From NCBI RefSeq assembly GCF_003589595.1, contig NW_020653726.1, forward strand, positions 17,691,425 to 17,755,424: a stretch of 64,000 bases of DNA, in the 5' to 3' direction. This DNA is from Hyposmocoma kahamanoa. Taxonomy: Eukaryota > Arthropoda > Insecta > Lepidoptera > Cosmopterigidae. Position 1 is the stretch's first letter; every line of letters starts with the position of its first letter. Made by a program: the position numbers and the translations under genes. Below, piece by piece: positions 9,577 through 19,449 of the stretch. Under the pieces are notes generated by a model that saw only the letters and a program-made list of their open reading frames with translations, was not told the DNA's origin and made no database searches.

Positions 9577-9772
9577 ACAACTGCCTCTGTGGCCGAACTG
9601 TTGCGATGCTGGACTGCCACGCAGAAGTCCCAGGTTCGATTCCCGGGTCAGGAGATATATTTGTATGGCCTACATTTATTTCTCTCGTGAATTTGGGTGC
9701 AATTTGTGGTTGTCTATGATAAATGGTTTCTCTAGAGCGTGGCTATGAGTGTGTGCGTTATCATTATTATTA
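9577..9772 (+). repeat. Family A tRNA-derived SINE with (ATT)n tail
   Basis: The head CTGTGGCCGAACTGTTGCG with A-box-like TGGCCGAACTG and B-box AGGTTCGATTCC identifies a tRNA-derived promoter. The body TTTCTCTCGTGAATTTGGGT and GTGTGTGCGTTATCATTATT ends in ATT repeats. Other copies are at 23898-24260, 37722-37955, 43960-44165 and 49430-49556. Transcription by RNA polymerase III is expected for the family. Confidence 0.85.
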
Positions 9773-9840
9773 TTTTGGATATCTATTTTACATTTTCGCC
9801 TCTCCCTTTGGCCTAAAAGATAAATTTTGAATTGTTAAAT

Positions 9841-10074
9841 GGTAGAGGCAGTATTCCCCGGCATTGGCACAGTCGGCCGTGGCCAGGGACTCGAGATCGT
9901 ATACGGCCTCAAGGTGCTATCGAGGCTGACTGGAATTAACCCGTTTGCGGACAAAACACGTGGGATTATTTCTGTGGAGGCCACATCGCATATGTCGGTG
10001 ATCTCGGGTGCAAGATTGAGATACTTACGTTTCTCGGTTTTGGCTTTTATTATTATTATTATTTTACATGACAA
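9841..10074 (-). pseudogene. LINE ORF2 C-terminal fragment (ASTEIIPRVLSANGLIPVSL)
   Basis: A minus-strand frame reads ITDICDVASTEIIPRVLSAN, then GLIPVSLDSTLRPY. This resembles the conserved end of a lepidopteran LINE reverse-transcriptase polyprotein in which a WDV motif is followed by xxVIPxVxSxxGLIxxSLD. The frame ends in low-complexity ATT translation and has no RT catalytic region. Assigned from motif memory. Confidence 0.5.
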
Positions 10075-10086
10075 CGTTGGGATGGA

Positions 10087-10123
10087 CTACTATTCGTCAA
10101 TTTTCAAAATTGACGGATAGTAG
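10087..10123. repeat. Short near-perfect hairpin
   Basis: CTACTATTCGTCAATTTT is followed after one base by its reverse complement with one mismatch. It could be the collapsed tip of a TIR element; it lies just before the TTCGAC-repeat element. Confidence 0.7.
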
Positions 10124-10164
10124 GCAGTGAAGACATGGCTCTGTTTTTAAGCCATCTTTCTGAT

Positions 10165-10502
10165 GAGTGTCGTACTTAATTTCGACAAACATTATTTCGA
10201 CTCGACAGTACTTCGACACACATTAATTCGATGGGATACCACTTCGACAAATCACATGTTCGACAGGTCACTTTTCCGACAAAACATTAAACATTTAATT
10301 AATGTCGAAGTAGTTTTCTGTCGGTGTAGTGACCTATCGAATGTTTGTGTTGTCGAAGCAGTGAACTGTCGGACTAGTGATCTGTCGAACATGTGTTTTG
10401 TCGAACATGTGTTTTGTCGAATATGTGTTTTGTCGAAGTAGTGTTCCGTGGAATTAATGTGTGGTCGAAGTACTATTTAGTCGAAATTAAGTATGACACT
10501 CT
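10165..10502. mobile_element. Palindromic TTCGAC/GTCGAA repeat element
   Basis: Outer ends GAGTGTCGTACTTAATTTCG and its near-exact inverse (TCGAAATTAAGTATGACACTC) bracket about 340 bp. The left half contains TTCGACA-type motifs every 16-20 nt, the right half the complementary TGTCGAA motifs, including a 16-nt tandem ACATGTGTTTTGTCGA. The whole is a large imperfect palindrome with repeated arms. No coding potential; the open frame across it is only the repeat read in one phase. Confidence 0.8.
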
Positions 10503-10559
10503 TTCCTAATGAATTTATTGAAGATATTTTTGAGATATGACGATATTCTACAAAATATT

Positions 10560-10700
10560 TATTATTTATTTATTTAAACACTTTATTGTACCACAAAGTA
10601 AATTACAAATGTTCAGAAATAATTTAAAATATTTGTGTACAGAGGCGAGCTTATCTCATAAAGAGATTTCCAACTAACATTTGAAAATCTGAGAGGAAAG
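10560..10700 (-). repeat. Probable LINE 3' tail
   Basis: TATTTATTTATTTAAACACT followed by TTATTGTACCACAAAGTAA looks like the reverse complement of an AT-rich poly(A)-type retroposon end. No reading frame is attached. Confidence 0.35.
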
Positions 10701-10923
10701 TTGGTTATTGGGGTGAAACTAAAATAGGTAAATAAAGAAATTGAATATACTGTACTTAGGGCGCACTATAACTTTCTGGAACTGGCCACTTATACAATAT
10801 TTAAAAAGTAATTACAACATTTGAAAACGTAACTTCTTGGCTGTAGAATACAGTTCGTTTTATCTGACTGTCACTTGTTTTTACATTGTGGCGTCATTTT
10901 AGAAATCGGTTGTCTACATCACC

Positions 10924-11412
10924 ATGGATTTAATTCGTGAAAATTTTCATAGTATGATTTTCTACGACTTTAAGTGTAATTTAACAGCTCAGCGGAGGTT
11001 CGCTCGGCTTCAAACTACTTTTGGCGATGAAGCACCATGCCAGGCGATTATTTATAGCTGGTTTGCAGAATTCAAACGCGGTCGTGTGAATCTCAGTGAC
11101 GAATTTCGTGATGATCGCCCTTTCACTGCTGTGAACAACAAAAACATCGATGCTGTGCGCCGTATGATCAAAACAGACAGGCATGTGACATACCATGAGA
11201 TTCGGGTATCTTTAGACATAGGCATGAGTCAAATACAATCAATACTACATAAACATTTGGGTGTGAAAAAGCTATGCTCTCGGTGGATCCCACACAATTT
11301 GACTGATGCTCAAAAAACGAGTCGCGTCGCGGAAGAGTATGGAAAATATGTTTCAGAGATTGTCACGGAGCTTAAATGTTTTTTGGTTCATTCATATGAA
11401 AAAGTGCATTGA
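10924..11412 (+). pseudogene. Mariner transposase, N-terminal DNA-binding part only
   Basis: An intact 162-residue frame starts MDLIRENFHSMIFYDFKCNL. It contains the mariner signatures FGDEAP, SWFAEFKRGR, LSDEFRDDRP and a WIPHNL motif near residue 120, corresponding to the two helix-turn-helix regions and the linker. Full mariner transposases are about 345 residues with a DD34D catalytic triad; here the frame diverges after about residue 135 and stops, so the whole catalytic domain is missing by internal deletion. It might still encode a DNA-binding fragment, but with no sign of current use I call it a pseudogene. Confidence 0.85.
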
Positions 11413-11452
11413 CCCAATAAATTCATTTCTGACCATTTATAGTATTTAATTA

Positions 11453-11811
11453 AATTTTTATTCAATTGATATTTAATTATTTTTTGTGAAATTACTCCAC
11501 TAGTTTGTTATAATTATTAATACAAAGATCGAACGCTCAGAAAAAACATTCAGAAAAAATTCCTTCGATCCGGTCGGATTCGAACCTGTCATAGATTACT
11601 CATAGATGGCGCTACGACTAAAAAGTCGTTGAAAGACCAAGTACAGAGACACGACGCAAGCACAGACAAATTCGTGAGGTCCGTTGGTTCGTTCCGTGGC
11701 TTAGTTGGTATAGCGTCTGGCACGGTATGCAAGAAGACGTCGGTTCGAATCCGACCGGATTGAAGGAATTTTTTCTGAGTGTTCGAGCTTTGTATTAATA
11801 ATTATAACATT
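11453..11811 (+). mobile_element. Family T TIR element with tRNA-like body, best full copy
   Basis: The ends are inverted copies of a long arm: TTACTCCACTAGTTTGTTAT, AATTATTAATACAAAG, GATCGAAC...CTCAGAAAAA and TTCCTTCGATCCGGTCGG, then GATTCGAACC. The last part of each arm is the T-arm and 3' acceptor strand of the tRNA-like sequence at 11690-11763, so the tRNA 3' half is itself part of the terminal repeat. The interior has AGATGGCGCTACGACTAAAA. It is inserted in the mariner element. Confidence 0.85.
11690..11763 (+). tRNA. tRNA-like sequence inside family T (probably not a functional tRNA gene)
   Basis: A 74-nt stretch folds as a cloverleaf: acceptor CGTTCCG pairs at six of seven positions with CGGATTG (one as G-U), the D-arm is GCTTAGTTGGTATAGC, and the T-arm GTCGG-TTCGAAT-CCGAC is perfect. 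A box TGGCTTAGTTGG and B box GGTTCGAATCC fit RNA polymerase III promoters. The anticodon arm is weak: CTGGC and GCAAG can pair with one mismatch around a 7-nt loop ACGGTAT that lacks U33. The same body recurs in at least six other copies, so this is a mobile tRNA relic, possibly from a Thr-type ancestor. Confidence 0.6.
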
Positions 11812-11879
11812 TATAGTATTTTTTTCTTATTCGTTCCGGAAACTTATAGTGCGTCTCACGCACTCAATAAATACGCAGA

Positions 11880-14870
11880 TAAATTTATTATATCAAATGT
11901 ACATACGAATACATACATGTTGATACACTAATACTTACAAAATCTATAGTAAAACGAATGCATAAAATAAAACTATAAATAAATATATCAAATGTGAATA
12001 AATATTTCATAAGCTCTAACCTTAGAGGATGGAAAAAAATAACATGTGGAGCCTGAACAATCACAAAACTTCAAAAGAGCACCCTTGAAAACTCGAACCG
12101 AAGGCGACTGTCGACTTGTATAAAATAAAACAACGTACTAATATAATTAAAATTATTTATTATCCTTCATCATATTTCTAGCATACTAAACATAATAAGT
12201 GTATAATAATAAATAATTGAATAGTAATTTAGTTTTGAAATATTTCAGCAATATTCATATTTATTTGACAATAGTTATAAACGTTCATTAACTAAAATTA
12301 GAACATGCAAAATAGGCGTTATTTATTGTATTGGTTTCCACAATTTTTCAATTAACGCAGCCGTTTGACCTGTACTGTTTGACTCTACGATAAACTAACA
12401 AAAATATTTATTTAACTAGCGACGCTTCAAAAAAGTGATGAATAACTCTTAGATTACGAATTTTGGCGAACTATATAATAACAATATAAGAGAATAAACA
12501 TTTTAATGGCTAGCACTGACATTTTAAACTCTGTTCACCTATTCAGAACATGTAGGTATAAGTTTATACATTTCAAAAATCATTACCACTTATAAGGGCA
12601 AGCAAAAATAGACCAATTTCGTTAGTATGTCGTAAAAAGTCTAGAAAAACTTTTTAAGGAACATACTGTTTTAATTACATTGTACTTTTGTTCAACAACT
12701 TTTAGACATTTCACAGAAATAATTTGATTAAAGATATTTTCATGTCTCTTCAAAAGTTGTACATACACATAACGCACATCCGCTTCAACAGTGTCACAAG
12801 TCAAAAATCACGTTTTTGTATTTTGTTACGAGCGCGTACATTTCGCCTTTGAAACGTCCTTACCGTGTGTTAATTAAAATTATTGCGACATTATACTTAG
12901 TCTGAAGTTAACTAATGCCAAATTTAAGGTTTGTTATGTGGGTTATATTCAATAACATAAGTTATTACACGCCACGCTTGCCATTTATGATTTATCAGTG
13001 TTGAAGTCAGTGTATGATGTGTTGAAGGACACCTGTGCCTTTTGAAAGTTACGAGTACATTCATCTTATGTAACATCTATAATGCAGTGACTCTTTTTAA
13101 ATGGAACAAACATTGTCCGAAACATCGTTAAGAATTTGTAAAAAATTTAACATTCCTTTTATTAAATGGATTTCCAGTCATTGTGCATTATTTGTGCGAT
13201 TTTAAAACAAAGTTTCAGATAAATGATAATCCCGTTTAAGCTGTCACTCTTATAAATTATTGGTCAGTTCTTTGCTTACTCCTTTTTTTTAGTTAAATAT
13301 AAATTTTTCACTATTGACTTAGTATAGAAAATCGATGACAAGTTTACGCAGATGGTCAACTTCAAATTCATAGTTGGGATATATTTTTCTTTAAAACTGC
13401 ATTAAAATAGTTGAAACCTCTGCAGTCAATAGTGAAAAATTGTTGAAACAAATTTTCGAATTATTCATAAGTACTCGTTACTAATTTGCAATACAAAATT
13501 GAGACTATAATCGTGTTTCAATCTTAATACGATTTGGGGCTGATATTTTTTTAAGTTGAGGCCAAATCCGCGTACCTTTTGACTGCCATCTTTAGGGCTG
13601 AGCTTAAATGGCCTGTTTATTAAAGGCTAGTATCGTGACTAGTACTTCCGGAACTAATATACAACGAGTAATGTATTAGTTACTGGCAGTAGTTTTCTAG
13701 CTCTTAGTGCAACGTATTTAGGATGAATGGAAGGAATTTTTGCTTATGTACGCGTGTATAATGTAGATAATTCTAATGCAAGCTTCATTAGGAAACCTTG
13801 TCGTATTAACTACGGAACTTTTGCACTAGCCATAATAAACAGGCTTACTGCTGTATTCTGATATATCTCATTGTAATATCAGTGCTAATAGCATTCATAA
13901 TTTCATTCATAAGAGCGTTTATTTAAATACCAATATTAAAAATAACCAGTCAGAGGTAACCCTGTGTCTGTGGCGTCTGATTGGTTAGGGCACCTTCAGA
14001 TTAGAAACTTATAGAGGCGCTGCAGTGGCACGACAACCGCGCGTACGTTTTAGCACGAACCAATTACTCAAGAGGATTGGTAATCGCGATACAAGGTAGC
14101 GCAGTTGGGTATTTAGTACCTGTTGGTATGCCAGATGTCGTGATGAGCTGTTTTTGTAACTAATATATTTTACATTGACGAGCTGCATTTGTGAAAACAG
14201 CTTTCTGTGGGTAATGTCGGTTATTCTTTTATTTGGGCATTACAATTAAAGTAAACATGCAAAGTAGATAGTTTGGTATCGTCTGTGTTGCAGCGTCATG
14301 CCATCACGGGACTTACTCAACTCAGCATGTGCTGCAGTAACATACCACAGCGCTGGTTTTTAGTAAACCCGTAGAGCTCGACGTCAGCAATAAATGCAAT
14401 AAATGCTATTGACATGCATATTTGTCAAAGTCAAGAAAATAATTATAACTCATGATCAAAATTTGAAAATTATTACAACTGACTTGTTATATTTCATATT
14501 AAAGAGGAATATAATAACATAATATAAACTACTTCCAGGGTATTGTATATTATATATATTGGATGTAAGACGGAATGTTGACGTTTTTCAGTGTTACGGT
14601 CTAACGGTCGTCTTGAGTTATTGGTGCATGGTTTTAGTAATTGTCACTGTCTGCAAAAGTTGCGCGTGCGTGTTACGACAATATTGCGACTACGCTTCCA
14701 GATATTGTATGAGAATTGGTAATTACGCGGCTGCTGCGCCACAGACGCGCCACTATAGCGCTTCGAAAGCGCCCTTAAATGTCTTAACATTTAAAAAAGT
14801 TTTAAATCGTTTGGACAAAGGTAATATCTTGCATTCTGCTTATTTAAGTCAATTATTTTCTATAGACAAA
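11880..14870. other. AT-rich intergenic stretch without recognised gene
   Basis: No conserved protein, RNA gene or clear TIR element is seen. Open frames are short and of unremarkable composition. Single-copy-looking AT-rich sequence dominates. Confidence 0.6.
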
Positions 14871-14875
14871 ATAAG

Positions 14876-14970
14876 TGCGCATTTTAGGTCGACGATGGAG
14901 CATCACAGCACATCTATATATTGTCTATACACTCTCGCCTTGATAGAAGCCAAGTTATAGCGTTCAGGGG
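14876..14970 (-). repeat. LINE 3' fragment (GTCGACGATGGAGCA type)
   Basis: TTTTAGGTCGACGATGGAGC and ACACTCTCGCCTTGATAGAA match the sequence beside a LINE C-terminal frame at 43180-43260. The plus-strand open frame 14559-14960 merely ends in it. Confidence 0.5.
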
Positions 14971-15639
14971 AACAAGTCTGAGACAAACTACAAGCATACT
15001 GGCAATAATGAACGTTAATAGTTTTTTTTTTGTAAAATGGCAACATTAATACAACATTCTGGCGCAATATGTCTGACGTTTCATCTGCGTAATATTGCCC
15101 CTTTTAAAATGGCCTTTAGGGACAATTATTAAGGGATTATAAGGGTAGTTTGATTGTCCCTTGGTAAAAAAGGAGCTATGAATTGATGATCGCAATGTAT
15201 TTTGGCGAATCATTCGTAGCTCTAAAACCTGAGCGTTGGTGGAAGATTGTATTACCACTGATATTACAATTTTTTGAATTCAAAATACATTTCCAAGTAA
15301 ACACAACTCGCGCTAAATGTTGCGTCGTAGATATTATACGTAGAGGTTCAATGGACGATCGTTTCAAGCGTATATCACATGCCCACAGGCATTGCTAAAC
15401 TATTTGTAAGCTAGTCTGTTTTGCCCTTTATTTTGTTTTGTTTATTCAGGAATCATTTCCTAATTATCTCCCTGTAATCTCTCTGCGATTTTACCGGTTT
15501 TGAGTTATTAGAATTATGAAATATGAGAATTACTTTGTTACTATATATCATATATCATTTGGATGCATATATACGCACCTCTCCTAACTAAGTGTTCTTT
15601 CTAGCATTAGGCAAAATTTTCAATGTAACGTATTTTTGG

Positions 15640-15815
15640 TTTTGTTCTAAAATTTAAATATACCTATTTTTATTTTTTAAATAACCAAATTACATTGATA
15701 CCGTCAAATTGATTAAATTTATATATAAAGAAACCTCTACTACTCGTAAGGCAGATTCTCCTGAGGAGAATAAGTAAGAAACTCAAACGGTTTTTTTTTG
15801 TAAATAAACATTTGT
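15640..15815 (-). repeat. LINE 3' end (CTCGTAAGGCAGATTCTCC type)
   Basis: ACTCGTAAGGCAGATTCTCC followed by TGAGGAGAATAAGTAAGAAA closely matches 39705-39760, which lies next to a LINE C-terminal frame; a related plus-strand end follows the frame at 34228-34518. The family F foldback element at 15829-16339 is inserted just beside it. Confidence 0.6.
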
Positions 15816-15828
15816 ACATGTATATATT

Positions 15829-16339
15829 TCGAGTTCTTAGGTTTTCGCGATTGTTACACATAGAGAATGAAACTATTTTTCCGGATTTAAATCGCGTATA
15901 TTTGTTTTTTCAAACAAACCGACGTTTCGGGCCCTTTACAGGTCCCATGGTCACGGTTGACTGAGGTGGTACAGTCTTCAACCAGTTATGTCTAATATTG
16001 ATGCAAACCACCCTATTTTTTTCACTATAGTTACAATAGTTATTAATTAAATACCTTACTTTTAATTTTACAAACAAAACATTCCAATTTACGCTACATT
16101 AAGTTTTACAAATTATTTTATTGAATGAATTTTTATTAAGTTCAATTTATTATTAATTAATAATAGAAATTAGAATAAACTAAAACATATTAATTGTATT
16201 CAATATTAGACATAACTGGTTGAAGGCTGTACCACCTCAGTCAACCGTGACCATGGGACCTGTAAAGGGCCCGAAACGTCGGTTTGTTTGAAAAAACAAA
16301 TATACGCGATTTAAATCCGGAAAAATAGTTTCATTTCCT
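15829..16339. mobile_element. Family F foldback element with CCGAAACGTCGG motif and 13 bp target duplication
   Basis: Two arms of about 135 bp (15866-16000 and 16201-16336) are almost perfect inverted copies. Each contains, in one sense, ACCATGGGACCTGTAAAGG, then GCCCGAAACGTCGGTTTG, then CGCGATTTAAATCCGG and AAAATAGTTTCATT. A unique left extension TCGAGTTCTTAGGTTTTCGC precedes the left arm and recurs at 63851. The direct repeat ACATGTATATATT occurs on both sides (15816-15828 and 16340-16352). No coding capacity. CTG-stem-GAAAC resembles a decayed hammerhead ribozyme core as found in Penelope-like elements; this last point is inference. Confidence 0.82.
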
Positions 16340-16617
16340 ACATGTATATATTGTTTATATATGCTACAATGATATATATTTTTTTGTAAAATTCTTCCAC
16401 TAGTTTGTTGTAATTGTTAATACAAAGAACACTAAGAAAAATCCTATCGATCCTGGGTTCGCATCACGGGCTTCAGCACACCGTGCCTCATTTGTGCACA
16501 CTACAATATTTATTTCAAATACCATAGATCGAGACAACCTGAAAGAGTTAAACTGATCAGCATTATGGATTTTTATCATTCAATAATCCGCAAAAGCTGA
16601 TTAATCTTTAATATAAT

Positions 16618-16900
16618 TTTTTTATCCAAGTGACGGGACCAACAAATCGTGGGCCTGGTTGGCGTAAGCGACACGCCTGTTCATAACAGTTGGAGTGCCA
16701 CTCAGAGCTTTAAACCGCAAAGATCGGAGGAGCTCTGTCACTGCATCCGTCACCCTGAGACAAGTTGACAAGTCCCATGTGCATATAATTTCACCGACAC
16801 CCCTACCCTTCGAAACCGGAACGCAGTAATGCTCAAATTACTGCTTGGCGGCAGAAATAGGTAAGGTGGCAGTACTTCCCTGGACGAACTCAACAAGTTC
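16618..16900 (+). repeat. Family X, near full-length copy
   Basis: Contains CAAGTGACGGGACCAACAAA, CGACACGCCTGTTCATAACA, GACAAGTTGACAAGTCCCAT, CTTGGCGGCAGAAATAGG and a truncated GGACGAACTC end. Confidence 0.85.
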
Positions 16901-16904
16901 TATC

Positions 16905-19230
16905 AATGAACATTTCATTATAAAAAGGCAAACGTACGACGAATAGAATAAACTTTCGTTTTTGAAAGCTGTGTAAGTTCGTTTTTATTCTATTTTGTAA
17001 CGATAAAAATGTCAGATATTACACTTAGTGAGGAGAAGTACGATATCAAGCGTATATTGAAGTCTTGTTGTGGTTAAATACGACTCTCAGGGCTTTTTAA
17101 TAAGTTCTTTAAAAAAAGATTCCCGAATAAAGTAACAGAGCGGGCTCGCTGTAACACCTTACACTACTCCGTCATAAGTTATCCAGAACAATGTGGGATT
17201 GCTTACACTAAGTTTACGCTTTGGTTTAGTTCCGGGCTTTTTGGGCGATCATTCGACCGTCGTGTCGTGCTGTCTTTCCCATTTCGCATTTATCTGATTT
17301 ATCTTCAGATATTTTACTTTTACGCGTGAGGACCGCGTTTCTTTTACTCACTTGTTTTTCATTATCCCAGATGACGGCCGAATTATAAGACTTAAATATG
17401 TCGTAATTACTAAGCGCAGTACCTATTATCTAATTATAAGAAAAATTTTTTTTTATAAGGTTTGGATAGATGAAATATAATGCTTCCAAGGACAATAATT
17501 TTAGCTTTTGTTCTGTTGCAATACTATTTTCAATTCCATGTAACCGCAACTAACGGGACTGTCCGATTTATAGGATTTATATAGTATCTCCAATAGCAAA
17601 ATGGCTGAATTCGAAGTATAATTTTTTTGAGTAATTGACAAAATTAATTAAATGTAATTTATTTATAGTCATTAGATTTCTGTTATATTTGGCACCAGGC
17701 ATATAGCCGGTGCTGCGTATTTAATATATTTTGTCAGTTTCCTAAAAATAATAATTCGAATTGCGCCAATTTATTGTTGAGAGTGTGATATGCACACGAC
17801 AGCGTCAAAAACAAATTTCGGTTCGCGGATTTTGCACCGGACATAATCAAACGCCCCCTTCTACACGTCTACCTCTTAACTCCAATTCAAAAGAGCTTTA
17901 AAGAGCAAAGAGTCGCCATAAAAAGTACCCTTAAACGTTATCAATAAGAACTCGACGTGTTATCCATCTAAATCGGTTAATGATTATGATTTTCTCTTAG
18001 CATTAACATAGCGACACCCTGTCACCCGCCCGGGCGGACCCGGGGCAAAAGGCTAGTAAGCTCCTAAATTAGATATGAAGTCACATATGTATTTACAATA
18101 TTAAAACTTCAATTAGGTATAATGAAACTAATGCGCAATTTGAAGTATGTTAATGCATTGTTGTTATCTCAATAAATACTATTTTCAAAGCGTTAATCAT
18201 TAATGAACGTACTGTCTAAATTGTAACGGGTAGTAGTTAATATACAGCGTTTTATGTTCTTTACGGACGGCGCGATTTTGTCTAATACTCTGTGCTGACG
18301 CTAGTAAGGTCACAGCATCATTGTACAGTCAGCAGAGTTGTCGATCGTTAGCAGAACTAGTGTGTTACATTGTTTTTAACTAATACTTTCACAAACTTGC
18401 CCTTACTAAGGTAACTTTAAACTTCTAACTTAACCAAACGGTTATACCATTCATGCTCTACCAATCTACACCAATAAAATTATTGAATAAATCTTAATTT
18501 TAACATATCTATATGTAGTACGAATGAAATTAAGTATATTTAAATTGCGAGACAGTATTCTGGATAACTTATTAAATAATACAATATAATTACTTCCCCA
18601 AAAGTAGGTTGCTCTCAAAGTATTCATTCTAGTTAAGGGTATATAGAGAAATAGTAGGATATTGAGTTTGGCATTAAGAAGCTAGGACAGAAAGTGATGC
18701 ACCTATCCCTAATAAGGATGTGTAAACAAGGTTACAAGATTATTGGAATTAAATCGACTTGTGCTTGAAGCTAAACTATGCTAAGCGATAGAAAAAATAA
18801 ATAACAGAAAGAGATATGACTAGATCGTTTTGTTTCAATACTAAGAACCTACAATTCATAAAAGCACTATGCGCCTCTCTCCATATTTTATTACATAAAT
18901 AGATATATAATATTGATTAATTAATTATTCCGAAATCTAGGGTTTTGTTTTTTCAATATTGGCTTGGCATTCATCTTAATTACTAGCATCGAACGGTGTT
19001 TGGTAACCAAGGGGACAGTGTACAATCGGTGCACCAAATAACCCGATTCTCTAAACGACCTTTTGGTTCTGAGCAGATAATGTGAAGTGTTAAACAAACT
19101 TAATACTTACCTCGCCAGTTCTAAAATTTATTTTGATATAACTCCTGACTTTTTTTAATGAAATTAATATTGTAAATTAATGATCATTTAAAGTATTGTG
19201 TAAATTAATGAACATTTTTAATTAAAACAC
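16905..19230. other. Repeat-poor AT-rich stretch, no gene recognised
   Basis: I see no protein homology and little of the dispersed repeats common elsewhere. It lies downstream of the bruno stop on the minus strand. A small frame from 17009 starting MSDITLSEEKYDIK ends after 22 residues and is not convincing. Confidence 0.5.
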
Positions 19231-19235
19231 ACGTT

Positions 19236-19445
19236 TTTAACATCACATACGTTGCTCTGATCCCAAGTAAATAGCTAAAGCTTATGGAAATCGGAAATAA
19301 CGACGGTACCACAAACACCCAGACCCAAGACGATATAGAAAAGTTAGTTTTCTATACTGACCCCACAGGGGATCGAATCCGAGTCCTCAGAGATGGTGAC
19401 ATCGTGAAAACCGACGTGCAAACCACTCGATCACGGAGGTCCTCG
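19236..19445 (-). repeat. Family C tRNA-derived SINE
   Basis: On the minus strand the head reads ACCTCCGTGATCGAGTGGTT with A-box TGATCGAGTGG, then B-box-like GGATTCGATCCC, then a body ending near CTTTAGCTATTTACTTGGGA. The copy at 58930-59125 is in the same orientation and shares GGAAATCGG(A/C)AA(T/C)AACGACG. Confidence 0.8.
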
Positions 19446-19449
19446 TCGT

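Larger units (their letters stand above)
10759..11857 (+). mobile_element. Defective mariner element with TIRs
   Basis: Left end CGCACTATAACTTTCTGGAA (about 10762) and right end, read inverted, CGCACTATAAGTTTCCGGAA (about 11834-11853) form terminal inverted repeats with few mismatches. Between them lie a mariner transposase N-terminus (10924-11412) and a family T element (11453-11811) inserted near the right end. The outer limits are approximate; a TA precedes the left end. Confidence 0.8.

Noticed and set aside
10163..10441. 92-codon frame across the TTCGAC repeat
   Set aside because: It is a repeat read in one phase, without any start context or homology.
11690..11763. A functional tRNA gene
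   Set aside because: The body recurs in many diverged copies inside a repeat family, and the anticodon loop is abnormal; reported as a tRNA-like relic instead.
14559..14960. 133-codon plus-strand frame
   Set aside because: No motif, poor composition, and its end runs into a LINE 3' fragment.
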